Assembly (NCBI GenBank): GCA_020975725.1
Contig: QXJR01000013.1
Span: 310,001 to 374,000, forward strand
Length of the DNA stretch: 64,000 nucleotides
Direction of reading: 5' to 3'
Origin: Picocystis sp. L7
Taxonomy: Eukaryota > Chlorophyta > Picocystophyceae > Picocystales > Picocystaceae
The position numbers were made by a program, and so were the translations under genes. The notes under the pieces were generated by a model, which saw only the letters and a list, made by a program, of their open reading frames with translations, was not told the origin of the DNA and ran no database searches. Numbering within the stretch: position 1 is the first letter of the stretch; every line of letters begins with the position of its first letter. Below are positions 1 to 10,424 of the stretch, piece after piece.

Positions 1-762
1 CGAGAGGGTTGGGTGCGACACAACCCCACACCGAGGCAAAGTACTTGCTTGGTTATTGCATCTAAAAATCAAGCTCGAGTTGAGCGAAGACGACGTTTTT
101 CGCCGTCTTCACGAAGTCTTGGTCCACGATTGGATGGCTTCACATCAGTTCCTTGGATGGCTTAGGCCAGTCAAAGGGGTACTTGGGTTCATGCCGCGAT
201 CCTCGGCAAGGACTCGAACCTTCTTGTGCACTAAATGTCCAAGCAAAGAAACGAAAGCGTCCCCATTCGTGCTTGCGTTCCACCCACCGAAACACCAAGG
301 GTCGCGCAAGAAGAGAACGAATGGATAGCATGTGGGTAACCCGAGCGTAGGTGACTTGGCCCCCTTCCATGTGTTCCACATGTGCCGCGTGATGCAACAT
401 TCGGAAGAACACGCGCCTTTGGATTCGCTCCCCTTCGCGAGCCAAGGACCGCAAAGACCGTCGGTCTTTCCGGTCTTCCTCGGGGCGGGGCACGTCTTGG
501 GGTCGGTCTTCCCATCCACCCCACAGTGCAACTCCAGGTTTGAATTTCGAACTTGAACACGGGCAACGGACACACGTGCGCATTTGAACGGACCAGGGAC
601 ACGACGTCACTGGTGGGAGAACATGCACGTGCTGTTGCAAGCGCGCAGGGATTGATCCCGATCGTCATCCAAGCCAAGAATCGAGTGGGTTGGACCCTGG
701 ACAGCGTGGACGGCACAGGGTCGGGCCGCAGGTGGTAAGGAACGCCAGGAATCCGAAGCAGG
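1..762. other. Left-edge region without a recognised gene
   Basis: Open frames on both strands overlap one another and none has a recognisable domain or consistent protein-like composition. The right part is presumably the promoter and leader of the coiled-coil gene beginning at 763. A tRNA B-box-like string near 203-217 was tested and has no matching acceptor stem. Confidence 0.4.
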
Positions 763-3252
763 ATGGCGGGAACGAGGAGAATCCGACCTCCTACGCCTGG
801 TAGAACACCAGGGTTCTGCAATCCAGGCGACGAAGAAGAAGCAGAAGAGTGGAACAAAGTGGAAGAAGAGAACCACCACCTGCGGCGTGAGAATGCGAAA
901 ATCGAGTCGGAGCTGCGCGCTGCTCGCCACCAAGTGGCCACCCTGAAGATGCATCTGAACCGAGCAGTCCAACAGCTGGAGAAACAAGTCGAGTCCGAAA
1001 AGCTTACTCTACGCCTGATGGAACAATCCCAAAGAGCATACCAGGACCTGATGCAAGATGTGGAAGGAGCTACGCATGCACTTGCGAGCATGGTCCGTGA
1101 GGAGGAAGTCGAACGTAACCGATTCGCAGCTGCCATCAAACCACTGCACACGAACGAAACAACCCCAAGGATTCGACGATACACCGAAACGGCACGTCAC
1201 GCGCACCAACAGGAAGGTGCACACGGCAGGGCAACAAGGAAAGCCTGCATGCAAGATGGAGGGATTCCCTGCGCATCATTGGGATCGGATGATCGTCGTT
1301 GTCCCCTTGCACCGCACCGACAGTTGAAAGAGATGCACGAGGGTGTAGGCGCATGCTCAGATGTCGAATCGTGTACATCCAGCACCCCGTTACTGCCAAA
1401 TCCGTGTCAAAGACTGGAACATTACCAAAACGCGTCCCGCAAAAGATATCCCCAGGTGCTTGGACTCAAACAGGGAGCCCCAGAACGAGTTCCTGCCCGT
1501 ACAAACTTGTGCTGCTCCTTCTGCCATCACCGTGCACACAGTAGCACCCAGTGGCTGGTTAAGTTCTGCCAGCTAGCATTCTGGCGATATTCCATGCAAG
1601 CATTGCAGCACCCAAAGAGGTCCCACATCTCATTCCACAACACCATCACCTGGGAGAGGTATGAAAACGACCCATTAGGCTCAGACGTGGAGGGTAGGAC
1701 AAGAGGTCGCACCCAAAATGACGCAGCAGCAAGCTCCCCTGCAATGTATTGCAAGCCTGATACACTGGTTGAGCTTCACAAAGTGGAAGGAGCTGAAGAA
1801 TGGAACGCCGAATCTAGTTGTCAGCGTCACTGCAGCAGCCAGAGAGATAATGACAGATGCATGCAGAATACAACACACTCCAAGAATGGAAGCCTTGTCA
1901 AGCATAAGATCAGGATGCCTCGAGAAAATATCGAGAACCTTTCCCCGCGATCACCTATGCAGGAACTGCCTTTTCATTTGCATTATCCTCCCAAGAGCCA
2001 TCAGGCAAAACCAACATTGAAAGCTCTCGCAAGAGTCCCTGAAAGCGATTGGGTTGCTATCGAAGAGTGGCTGGTGGAGAACGAACAAAGACGTATTGCT
2101 TTGGAAACGGAGCTCTCATGCTCACAAAAGACACAGTCTAGATTGGAATCAGCCAGAGAGCACCAACACGAACAGACGCTGTATCACAAGAAACGCGCAG
2201 ATGAAGCCGAGGAACAATTGCTTGACTTGAGGAGGGCACTTGACGACTCTCAAGTCCGACTTTTTGAAGCACTAGCCAATGTCCGTCTGCAAGGGCATGA
2301 AACGCAATGTTTACATAGCAAATACTTAAAAAGTGAAAGGCAACTCCTGCAACGGGAGCAGGACGTTCAACACTTGAGAAACAAACTTGCGATTCTAGAA
2401 GACTGCAATTGTTCCCAAACTTCCATTGTTGAAACACTAAGAATCCGCTTGGCCTCCAATGCTGAAATTCTGGAAGAGTATCAACAAGAAAGTGAACTAA
2501 ACGTGGCAGCGTATTCGTCTTGCATTCAGTTTGCGGAAACACTTGTACAATCACATAAAATGGAAATAAGAAACTTGCGACATCTCAACAATGAAATTGT
2601 GGATATTGGCCAGCTTGCTGCCGATCTAGTCCACAGTATTGAGCAAGGAAGAGAGTGCGCTAGTAGCTTAATGAAATCCGATTTAGGTAACAGGGAGTTG
2701 ATAGACAAATTGCAGTGGAAGATGAAAGTTGCAGGGGAATACAAAGCAGAAAAGGACAGTCAGGTGGCAGACCTTCAATCTGTCAACGAAAGGTTAGAAT
2801 TGCAGTTATTTGAGCTACGTTCGCAGATGCAGGAGGCACTCAGAGACAATGAGCAACTCAGAATGGTACTTAAACAAACTGAGCATAACGTCTATGCACA
2901 TCACAGTAGTAGCACAGCCATGCAAAGCATTGCGCGAGAAGAACTTCAGAGGGCTCGCCTCCAACTCGTTGAAGCAGTGGCAGTCATTCGATCCATTGTC
3001 TACCTCGCTCTCCATGCACATACCAGCTTTGCAGCGACTGGTGGTGGACAGATTTACACCAAAGAGAAGCACCATCACTACTCTTCTGTTGCATCGAGAG
3101 TACAGGCCGTTGTGGAAATGGGTAAGAAAACATCCATGCAGGTACCTGCATTGCCCTCTGAACAGGAAGTTTGGGACTCTAGTCTTTTACTGGATCTTGT
3201 CCGCAGTCTTGAGAAAGCACTGCTTGACAATCACACAATCACTAGTTGTTAA
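763..3252 (+). CDS. Coiled-coil protein of unknown function
   Basis: An uninterrupted frame of 829 codons starts with an ATG at 763. Residues about 20-130 and 425-690 are rich in heptad-like Leu/Glu/Lys/Gln patterns (for example LRRENAKIESEL) and should form long coiled coils. The section between, about 140-420, is basic, rich in His, Cys and Ser, and looks disordered. I see no catalytic motif, signal peptide or membrane segment. The C-terminal part is again helical. Structural, centrosomal or flagellar proteins can look like this, but I do not recognise the family and assign no function. Its stop is 26 bp from the stop of the convergent helicase gene, so the two 3' ends must overlap or abut. 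The weakly protein-like middle could in principle contain an unspliced stretch, but the frame stays open throughout. Confidence 0.75.
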   Translation: MAGTRRIRPPTPGRTPGFCNPGDEEEAEEWNKVEEENHHLRRENAKIESELRAARHQVATLKMHLNRAVQQLEKQVESEKLTLRLMEQSQRAYQDLMQDVEGATHALASMVREEEVERNRFAAAIKPLHTNETTPRIRRYTETARHAHQQEGAHGRATRKACMQDGGIPCASLGSDDRRCPLAPHRQLKEMHEGVGACSDVESCTSSTPLLPNPCQRLEHYQNASRKRYPQVLGLKQGAPERVPARTNLCCSFCHHRAHSSTQWLVKFCQLAFWRYSMQALQHPKRSHISFHNTITWERYENDPLGSDVEGRTRGRTQNDAAASSPAMYCKPDTLVELHKVEGAEEWNAESSCQRHCSSQRDNDRCMQNTTHSKNGSLVKHKIRMPRENIENLSPRSPMQELPFHLHYPPKSHQAKPTLKALARVPESDWVAIEEWLVENEQRRIALETELSCSQKTQSRLESAREHQHEQTLYHKKRADEAEEQLLDLRRALDDSQVRLFEALANVRLQGHETQCLHSKYLKSERQLLQREQDVQHLRNKLAILEDCNCSQTSIVETLRIRLASNAEILEEYQQESELNVAAYSSCIQFAETLVQSHKMEIRNLRHLNNEIVDIGQLAADLVHSIEQGRECASSLMKSDLGNRELIDKLQWKMKVAGEYKAEKDSQVADLQSVNERLELQLFELRSQMQEALRDNEQLRMVLKQTEHNVYAHHSSSTAMQSIAREELQRARLQLVEAVAVIRSIVYLALHAHTSFAATGGGQIYTKEKHHHYSSVASRVQAVVEMGKKTSMQVPALPSEQEVWDSSLLLDLVRSLEKALLDNHTITSC

Positions 3253-3278
3253 ATTCACGAGAAGCACTTCAGCGCCAT

Positions 3279-6200
3279 CTAACCTATTCCAGGGACATCT
3301 ACAATGAGATCATCATCATCTGATAGATGATCCTGGCCTGCGGTCAATTGACTTTCACTGTCCGTAGCACTCTTTATGCTCTGTAAGGTCTCCTGGATGC
3401 TACATTCCAAAGCCGCCTTCTGTAGGCGCTTTGATTGTGCAGAAATTTTAAGATATTCCTTTGTCTTTAGGCCATGGCAGGGGACACACAATGTCTGCAC
3501 ATTCTCGAGTCCACAACCACCACCACCTGCTGCCACTTCAATGATGTGATCCATCTGCCAGGCGTGCCCTTCTGACGGGACAGATACCAACCTGTCAAGG
3601 GTCTTGGGGCTCCAGCCAGGGCATAATGGATGACCAGACGTGGTATCAAGGACAAGCTTTTGGCGTTCATGGAAGGATTTGACAGGTCTTAATCTTACGC
3701 AAAGTTTGTGCGCATCTAGCCCACAGACTTGGCAGATACCATGCTCAATTTCGAAAACGGCTTTTCTCAGGGTGCCACCAGAAGTACGATGCAAGAAAGC
3801 TTGGAAGCACCTTCTGCCACAAAATAAATCTTTCCTCTCCACCTGCAGATCTTGGCCATCCACCGCGGTATTCATTTCCTTGAAACACATGCTGCATAAG
3901 AGACCACCATTCACACCAAAAGGGCGAGATGTGGAAATGCAACATTTTCTTCTTGGGCATATCCAGTCTACTTGACGCCACTCGGCTCCATCTGGCAGCT
4001 GTCCCAAAGCGCCCTTCACGTGCTCAAGTGACACCTTCCTCTTGCGTATACCCATCTCTCGCGTAGGGGGCAACTTCACTAATAATTCGGCCAGTGGGGG
4101 GCGTAAAGCATAGACGGATAGCATGTGCTTCTGAAATGACCGCAGAGCTGTCCACTCTTCAAGGAAAAGTATCGCAAGTTTGGCTACCTCTGCTGGGACG
4201 AGGGGTTCTGAGCTACCTGCGAGAAGTTCTTCAACTCGAAAGTTTTTCCCTAAAGGTTGTACAAAGACCCTAGAATCCGATAATGAGAGAGCAGCCTTGA
4301 TGCCAGCACGATCCTCTGTCTCGGAGCACCTACTATAAAAATGAACACGAGCAGTATTTTCGCTCATTTGAAAAAAGATGTCTTCGCAATCGGGGAAATG
4401 GGATCCATCAGGGTCATTCTTTTGTTTGGTGTCCAGGGGTAGTTTTGTGCACGAAGGAAAAGTGGTGCAGTTTGTCGTCGATTCATGCAACAGACTTTCG
4501 TCCTTTACGGCTAAGCGGTCTCCTTCATTTAGAATGTTATCAATGTGAACACCCTGTAGTCGTTTGCCTATTCCATTTGACACAGTGCTTACTCTTTCTG
4601 TGCTTCTGCTTATGAAGGACCAAATCTCTTCATCTGCAGTGCCTTTTGCGCAGAGAAAGTACACGTTTACAGATTTCTTCTGACCTCTACGGTGGGCACG
4701 GTCCTCGGCCTGAAAAAGGGTGGCCGGATCCAGTGGAAGCTCTGCGAAAATAACAATATTGGCAGCATGGAAATCAAGCCCTGTGCCTCCGGCCTTCATT
4801 GAGATCAGTACCACTTGCAGATGACGCCCAAGCAAGTCTGCGTCCCCCTTGGGAGCTTGCTCAGAGAAACACTTTAAAACATTTTTGTTGACATTGAAGC
4901 CTTTTACGGCACCATCCCTATCAAAAGAAGGGGTGGACCCGTCAATCCTGGCGTAACTCACGCACAGCTCTTCCAAAGCATTTTGGAGCTCGTCCATTAC
5001 GTCTTTGTGATGAGCAAAGATTAGCACTTTCAAATCCTCAGAGGGAATTCCGACTAGAGCATCCAAAATCCACCTCTTCACTGCACCTACCTTTCTCTTG
5101 CCAAGGCTATGGTACCAATCGTGTCTTTCCAACCGGCTAGTATCAAACAATTGCTTCCCCTCCGACTCAAACTCGTGAGTTCCGTTGCAATCTTGCAGCA
5201 GATTATTCTCGCATGAACGCATCTCACGAGGTGATCCTTCCACCTTTTCCCGCTTCTTGTGGCTGGGATTCGTCCTTGCTGTTCTTTCACTTGGTCCAAT
5301 GTCAAGGATAACAATTTGCCTCCTCTTTGGTGGGAGCTGTCCTAATACTTCTTCTTTTGTTCTTCTTATCATGATTGTCTCTCGCAACAGGATGTGGAGC
5401 TCGTTCAAGTACTTGCTACCAGATGTTCGGATACGCCTGTCCCCCTCTCCCCCCACCCACCGTAAAGAGCAGTAAGCCTTACCAAAGTCTCGTGGATGCC
5501 GTCCTAATAATCCCGGCCAAAGAATATCGACCTGCAAGAAGATGTCTAGGGGGCGCGACAGGGAAGGCGTGCCTGTTAGCAGCACTGCCCGTCGTGCTTT
5601 TCTCAATGCTGCCACAGCTACCTCCACTTCCTCTGCAAGGGAAGAGGCTTTAATTGCCGTACGTAACCTGTGGGATTCATCTGCTATCATCATGCCAAAT
5701 ACGAAGTCATCAACAAACTCCCTGCGCAACATTGCAAGTGTGCGATACGAAGCAATCACTACTTTGGGAAGGGCTCCAGTTTTAGATATCGAAGCGGTTG
5801 TGCAACGTTTGCATGGCCCATCGTCAAAGATATTGGTGGATTCTTTCTCTTTCCCACAATCAGGCTTACTGCTTTGTTCCAGGGCGCTGTCTTCTATCCA
5901 AAACCTTTCCTGGAAAGGCTTGTGTCTGGAGCTGCTGCTGTCATTCACGTCGACTGACATGATGCAGCTATCCTTCAGTGGGCCTCCACAGTTTTCTGGT
6001 TGACGAGCCTGCTTCATATTTGGCAATACATCCCTTTTACCGCGTACGATATGTATATCTTCAGGTTGAAGGTCTGGAAGCCAGCGTTCTATTGCATCTG
6101 CCCATGATAGCCGTAGGCTTGCAGGGGCAACGATGAGCAGGGGCCACTCTTCCATGAAGCAGGATGCTATTGCGATTGCCTGAACGGTCTTGCCAACCCC

Positions 6201-7028
6201 CATTTCATCAGCTAACAAGACACGCCCACGAAAGGCGATTCCACGTTCCACCCCTTCCCTCTGAAAAGGGAGGAGTTTCTCATGAAGGTCACGCGGCATC
6301 TTCTTGAGCCTTTCTGCCACTTCAGCTTCCGTTGCACGTTTTGCGCCTTTGATACGCATTCCCCTCAGGGTGGAACGAGGAACCTCGCGTATAAGTTTGC
6401 ATTGCGGATGCGCTTTCAATAAGTTTGCCACTTCATCATGATGCTGCAGTGGGAATGTGGTTTTGGACGCCCAGGGCACGTTCCAGGATCTTATGATCTG
6501 TTGCAGCGCCATCTGGGCATTCGATGCATCATCTTCACTTTTGACGGCGAGAGTGTCTGCGTCCACCATTTCCAAAAACAAGCGTAGATGCGTTGTCTCC
6601 GGGAGGATTGGTGGAGCTTCAATCCCCTGTCGATCTTGCACGAAAGTCGGACAGGAGGGATCCTCCGCAGTTTTCGCTCTTTTCCCTTCCACGGGCACTT
6701 CAATCGTACCTAATTCTGCGCAAGACGAAGGGTGTCGGGCATCCGTAGAATCCTGGAAGCTACGCATCGAGTTGCGGGCCCCGTCGACAGGCGTGGCCGG
6801 GCGGAGTCGCCAGCTCGTCGCCTGTGTGGCAGCTTCGTCCACGGCTGCGAAGACTGCGTCCGAGAACGCCTTCGACTCGGCCGTGTCTTCCACAGGTCCG
6901 TTCCATTCACTTCCTGTCGCTTTCCAGCGCGGAACGGCCACGTGTTTCGTGCGATTCCGGATCTCCACCAACGGCCTGCGTCCGTGCTTTGGTCCATGAT
7001 TCCCTTCCACATCCTTCTCTTCGTCCAT
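3279..7028 (-). CDS. ZRANB3: ZRANB3-like SNF2 annealing helicase with C-terminal HNH domain
   Basis: A 1249-residue SNF2-family ATPase. The Walker A motif DEMGVGKT lies at about residues 274-281, the DESH box follows about 180 residues later, and motif VI is QAEDRAHRRGQ. Large acidic or basic inserts separate the two RecA lobes. The C-terminal part carries Cys-rich segments, then an HNH nuclease signature: a CQVCG pair, MDHIIEV, and LCVPCH in the last 150 residues. Animal ZRANB3 and the plant SNF2-HNH proteins share this order. The family remodels stalled replication forks by strand annealing and structure-specific cutting in the nucleus. The N-terminal 240 residues are low in recognisable domains. 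The ATG at 7028 is the first in frame. No intron is needed. Motif GAGAAGAAACTCCC lies about 200 bp upstream in sense orientation. The function comes from family knowledge; the motifs are visible directly. Confidence 0.9.
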   Translation of the reverse strand: MDEEKDVEGNHGPKHGRRPLVEIRNRTKHVAVPRWKATGSEWNGPVEDTAESKAFSDAVFAAVDEAATQATSWRLRPATPVDGARNSMRSFQDSTDARHPSSCAELGTIEVPVEGKRAKTAEDPSCPTFVQDRQGIEAPPILPETTHLRLFLEMVDADTLAVKSEDDASNAQMALQQIIRSWNVPWASKTTFPLQHHDEVANLLKAHPQCKLIREVPRSTLRGMRIKGAKRATEAEVAERLKKMPRDLHEKLLPFQREGVERGIAFRGRVLLADEMGVGKTVQAIAIASCFMEEWPLLIVAPASLRLSWADAIERWLPDLQPEDIHIVRGKRDVLPNMKQARQPENCGGPLKDSCIMSVDVNDSSSSRHKPFQERFWIEDSALEQSSKPDCGKEKESTNIFDDGPCKRCTTASISKTGALPKVVIASYRTLAMLRREFVDDFVFGMMIADESHRLRTAIKASSLAEEVEVAVAALRKARRAVLLTGTPSLSRPLDIFLQVDILWPGLLGRHPRDFGKAYCSLRWVGGEGDRRIRTSGSKYLNELHILLRETIMIRRTKEEVLGQLPPKRRQIVILDIGPSERTARTNPSHKKREKVEGSPREMRSCENNLLQDCNGTHEFESEGKQLFDTSRLERHDWYHSLGKRKVGAVKRWILDALVGIPSEDLKVLIFAHHKDVMDELQNALEELCVSYARIDGSTPSFDRDGAVKGFNVNKNVLKCFSEQAPKGDADLLGRHLQVVLISMKAGGTGLDFHAANIVIFAELPLDPATLFQAEDRAHRRGQKKSVNVYFLCAKGTADEEIWSFISRSTERVSTVSNGIGKRLQGVHIDNILNEGDRLAVKDESLLHESTTNCTTFPSCTKLPLDTKQKNDPDGSHFPDCEDIFFQMSENTARVHFYSRCSETEDRAGIKAALSLSDSRVFVQPLGKNFRVEELLAGSSEPLVPAEVAKLAILFLEEWTALRSFQKHMLSVYALRPPLAELLVKLPPTREMGIRKRKVSLEHVKGALGQLPDGAEWRQVDWICPRRKCCISTSRPFGVNGGLLCSMCFKEMNTAVDGQDLQVERKDLFCGRRCFQAFLHRTSGGTLRKAVFEIEHGICQVCGLDAHKLCVRLRPVKSFHERQKLVLDTTSGHPLCPGWSPKTLDRLVSVPSEGHAWQMDHIIEVAAGGGGCGLENVQTLCVPCHGLKTKEYLKISAQSKRLQKAALECSIQETLQSIKSATDSESQLTAGQDHLSDDDDLIVDVPGIG

Positions 7029-7772
7029 CGAGGCTTCGATACCCGTCCTGGCGTGTCTGTGGACCCTCTCGATCGCCCATCGCGCGTCGGGAAGGGCCCC
7101 TTTCGACGCAATCCGCGCACGTGCACGTGCGCCAACGCGCGTCGAAACGAGAAAAAAATGAAAAAGCGAAGCACGATCGACCGAGGGGAGTTAAGTGCGA
7201 AGTTAAGCCGAGGGGATCCACCCGATGGGAGTTTCTTCTCCGAAGGGTGGGGTGGGGTGGCGGGGAAAGACGGGGACGACCCCGACCGTCCTTTTCGAAT
7301 GGGGACGGATTCTCCGATCAAAGGGGGGTTGAAAAGAGACACATGCGGGTTCGAATACCCAGGCGGGTGGGGTCGGAGGGTGGATCTGATTCCATGCAGG
7401 CAGATGCTGGTCAGGTGTGGAACGGTGCAACCGTGGAGCCGGAGGTATGGATCCAGGGTCCCAGCAGATTGAAGGAGGCGTGGAACGTCGAGCAAAACAG
7501 CAGTCCTTCCAGATCGTCCATCCCTGCCATCGAAAACGGAGTGTCCCTGTCGGAGTAAAACAGCAAGTGCGCCCTGCTTGGGAAGTGCATGGGTCGGTCA
7601 CAAGCGAGCCTGGATCCCACGCTGACAGAAATCGAGCAAATGGAGCTGGGACAACAGGTCAACACGATCTGCTTGGAACTGGACGTGGAACAGAGTTCGG
7701 GTGCTAAGCTGGCCATGCCAACAGATGTGCCAGTGGTCTGATTTACAACGTAGAAAACTTTGCCCAGCCTTC
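7029..7772. other. Spacer between the helicase start and the eIF2-beta stop
   Basis: Both flanking genes are on the minus strand, so this holds the helicase promoter and leader and the eIF2-beta 3' end. Open frames here are GC-rich and mutually overlapping, with no domain. It contains the GAGAAGAAACTCCC element (minus strand) and two GTTAAG strings near 7187-7212. Confidence 0.5.
7227..7240 (-). promoter_or_regulatory. Recurring 5' element GAGAAGAAACTCCC (copy 1)
   Basis: Read on the minus strand this is GAGAAGAAACTCCC, about 200 bp upstream of the helicase ATG and in its sense orientation. Exact or near-exact copies occur upstream of the D-Ala ligase, CBF5 (twice) and mL43, always in gene-sense orientation. 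Function is unknown. Confidence 0.5.
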
Positions 7773-8647
7773 CTAGGCCTTGGGACGACGCCCGACCCTG
7801 GCCACGAAACCGGATTTGATAGCTTGTACCGTCCGCGATGCCCCACATTGCTGGCAGCGAAGATGGTAAAGGCGCTGCTCACGATCCAATACCGTGTCCG
7901 GGCTCTTACACGCGTGACACAGCACATACTCGTTGACATACCTACGGATGATCACTTCAAACGCCTTGGGCATGAAGCGACCCTTCACAATCAACCTTTG
8001 CTGCCCATCCAAAGACCCGCTCGTTCCCAGTTCGGACAGCATGTAGTTCAACACGTGCTCCGACGGTCTGTGCATTTGCTTGCACAGATCCATGAAGTTG
8101 ACAAACACGGTCTTCTTCGTACCTTCGCGCATCACCTCGGGCGGCTTCATGATGGTCCTTCGCTTCTCTCCCGTGAGCTCTGGATTGCGTTCGCGGAGGA
8201 TCCCAAACACACGTCCCAGCAACTCTTCGTAGTGATAATCTCGATCGGTTCCTTCCCAAGGGAGTCCCGTGCTTTTCACTGTCTCCGCATTTTCTTCCCC
8301 TTCCTCGGCGCCCACGCCTTCCTCGGCCATCATTTCTTCGTCTACGCGCACTTTCTTCTTCTTTTTCTTTTTCTTCAGGGAGGTCAGGTCCAGCTCCGCC
8401 AGCTGTTCCGCCACGTCCTCTCCCGCGTCTTCTCCGGTGGCACCAGTCAGGGCCGACAGATCGTCCTCAAGGATTTTCTTCTTTTTCTTCTTCTTCTTCT
8501 CGCCGAAGAGCAGCGTCGGATCTGCGCCAACCATCCTCAGCACGGTCAGCACCTCGTGCCAAAGCCTCGGCCACTCGCAGTCGTGCCTTGTTGTCGTCGC
8601 GCACCTGCTCCCTCCACGGCCGCAGCGGGCCGATCGTCTTCCACCAT
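7773..8647 (-). CDS. EIF2S2: Translation initiation factor eIF2 beta subunit (two exons)
   Basis: The beta subunit of eIF2, which with GTP delivers initiator tRNA to the 40S ribosome in the cytosol. Two polylysine boxes (eight Lys each) in the N-terminal third bind eIF5/eIF2B; animals have three. They are followed by the conserved core (DYHYEELLGRVF, LGTSGSLDG, KGRFMPKAFE) and a C-terminal zinc ribbon, CHACKSPDT and CQQCG. I infer exon 1 at 8605-8647, intron 8522-8604 and exon 2 at 7773-8521. The donor is GTGCGC, there is a GCTGACC branch-like site, and the acceptor is GGCGCAG. The join restores the family's DPTLLFGEKKK start. The resulting protein is 263 residues. An unspliced alternative would start at the ATG at 8534. 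It shares a divergent promoter region with LSM5. Confidence 0.9.
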
Positions 8648-8781
8648 CGTCTCTTCTCGCCTGTGGCAGTCTTTTCAGCCACCAATACGCTCCTGGTGCC
8701 TTCCTGGATGCGCTCGAAAGGCGTGCTTTCGGCGTGCGCCGCCACTTGATGTCGACTCGAAGCACGTTCGCAGACCTGAAA

Positions 8782-8801
8782 TTTACGTGCATGTTAACCT
8801 C
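8782..8801 (+). promoter_or_regulatory. TTTACGT-N4-GTTAACCTC element, copy 1
   Basis: Lies in the divergent spacer between eIF2-beta and LSM5. The same 20-base arrangement with a different 4-base spacer recurs at 10382-10401, just before the WD40 gene. A reversed, shorter-spaced variant occurs near 57102-57120 upstream of the dynamin-like gene. Confidence 0.45.
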
Positions 8802-9040
8802 AGGATGGCCGATCGCCCGCGTCGAAAAAGGAGGACGAAAAAGCAAGAGGGGAGGATTGGGTCGAGGGGATTCGACAGCGAACCACCCGAATAAAGCGGG
8901 GCTTGGAGGACCGGAAACTCCCTTCGCGGGAACCGGACGAGGGAGACACAGAGAACGCGAAATGCACGTGAAAAGGTTAAAAAAAGATCGTTTCTTGGCT
9001 CCTGCCTCTCGAAGGAAGCGTCCCATCGGACGGGGTTCGG

Positions 9041-9050
9041 TTCGAAAGGG
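9041..9050 (+). promoter_or_regulatory. TTCGAAAGGG element (eIF2-beta/LSM5 spacer)
   Basis: TTCGAAAGGG followed by AAACGAACCCG, about 190 bp before the LSM5 ATG. The same decamer recurs at 47671 before mL40 and on the minus strand at 37907-37916 before the mTERF gene. Confidence 0.35.
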
Positions 9051-9242
9051 AAACGAACCCGAATAGGGTTCCTTCTCCTTTCCTTGCAAAAGGGAACCGG
9101 TCCCAGAGGATCCATCCAAACGCCTGGGAACGTGCTTCGAACTTCCATTCGAAGCGCGACGAGAACGCTCGCTTCTCGCGTCGAAGGTCGTCCGAAAGAA
9201 GCCGAACGCACTCCTGGATTTGGAAGGAAAGGGAACAGGACG

Positions 9243-9715
9243 ATGTTGGCGGCTCCGAAGACCGTGGAGCTGAAGGAAAACCCCAGCAAACTTTTGCCTT
9301 CGGAACTCATCGACAAGTGCGTCGGCTCCAGGATCTGGGTACGATTCACACGCTTGCGATGCGTCGAAATGCGTCTCGAAGGCACATGAGTCTCGTATTT
9401 GTTCTCGTGACTCGTGTTCGGAATCGACGTTGCAGGTTTCGACCCAGCTGACCGTCTTTCGTGCGAGCAGGTGATCATGAAAGGCGATAGGGAGCTAGTG
9501 GGCATCCTAAGAGGCTTCGATGTCTACGTGAACATGGTACTAGAGGACGTGACAGAATAGTAAGTGGCAGGGACGCGGACTCCTCGCAGTACGTGACGAG
9601 CATTGCGCTGACCAAACGAGTCGCGAACCCCTGCAGCGAAATAACCTCCGAGGGAACCAAGGAAAACCACCTCGATCAGATCCTCCTCAATGGAAACAAC
9701 GTAGCAATGGTATGA
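9243..9715 (+). CDS. LSM5: U6 snRNA-associated Sm-like protein LSM5 (three exons)
   Basis: Exons inferred at 9243-9338, 9471-9559 and 9601-9715, giving about 99 residues. Exon 1 carries [18 protein letters not shown], exon 2 [17 protein letters not shown] and [10 protein letters not shown] (Sm1 motif), and exon 3 [14 protein letters not shown] (Sm2 motif). All align in order with eukaryotic LSM5. LSM5 is a subunit of the LSM2-8 ring on U6 snRNA in the nucleus and the LSM1-7 mRNA decay ring in the cytosol. Intron 1 is 132 bp (GTACGA donor, CTGACC upstream of the acceptor). Intron 2 is only 41 bp (GTAAGT donor). The frame closes across both joins and the stop follows the Sm2 motif directly. Between strands 5 and 6 the loop is slightly longer than in animals ([12 protein letters not shown]). 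Confidence 0.9.
9339..9470 (+). other. LSM5: LSM5 intron 1
   Basis: GT-AG intron of 132 bp inferred from protein continuity, with a CTGACC branch-like site about 20 nt before the GAGCAG acceptor. Confidence 0.8.
9560..9600 (+). other. LSM5: LSM5 intron 2, 41 bp
   Basis: Donor GTAAGT, acceptor GACGAG. Among the in-window options this acceptor both avoids a stop and recovers the exon 3 Sm2 motif. It is very short for a spliceosomal intron. Confidence 0.7.
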
Positions 9716-10424
9716 AAGCTCTTGCAAACGCCCGTACAGACGCACAATCCTGCCAACCACTGCACGCAGCATCTTCCCATCGACAAGGATAGACACTGAC
9801 GCGACCTCTCTCGTGTAGCTAGTACCAGGAGGGATGCCCAAGTCCTCTGATTGAAAAGATGGTACAAGATTCGTTCCTGTTGTTTTCGAATCCGAAGTTC
9901 TGGTCGAATAAATGTTGTGCGGAGATGAGGAGTCTCTGCCTTGTCCATTTCATGCAATGCTTCAATTGTCCAAAATGTTTTCACGGACCCTCTTCGGGTG
10001 ATGATGCGAGATGGCTGGAAAGAAACGGGGCATCCCCCACCAATCTCCGTCTTCCTTCACATGGACCCTTTTAGAGCTTTGCTCGTGTTCTGCTTCGTTG
10101 GTTGCACTAGCATCGACTGTTGGGGACCGATTTCAAACAACGGTGGCCTCAGAAAGGTCTTCCCCATTGCATAGAGTCGCCGTGCACAGTGCAACAGGTT
10201 GCATCCTTTTGACGCGTCCCATCTCCACCCATTGGAAACGGCAACCAGACCCAACCTCCTCCCGTCTCCTCCCAAGCTGCAATGTTGCTCAGCGTTCTAC
10301 CCGTCCTTCCTCAAACATCCATCTTCAGACACCTTCACGAGTGGTCCACCGTCCAGCCCGGGGTGCTCCATGGCTCCAAGGTTTACGTCAGAGTTAACCT
10401 CGAGGCGCACGTCCATCGGCAGCT
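9716..10424. other. Spacer between LSM5 and the WD40 gene
   Basis: About 700 bp with no convincing gene on either strand. The right end holds the TTTACGT-N4-GTTAACCTC element immediately before the WD40 start. Confidence 0.45.
10382..10401 (+). promoter_or_regulatory. TTTACGT-N4-GTTAACCTC element, copy 2
   Basis: Ends 23 bp before the WD40 ATG at 10425. It shares 16 fixed positions with the copy at 8782-8801. This close to the start codon it could be a core-promoter or leader element. Confidence 0.45.

Noticed and set aside
205-217. tRNA B-box-like GGTTCGAGTCC on the minus strand
   Set aside because: No acceptor or anticodon stem can be formed at the right distance; the flanks do not fit a cloverleaf.
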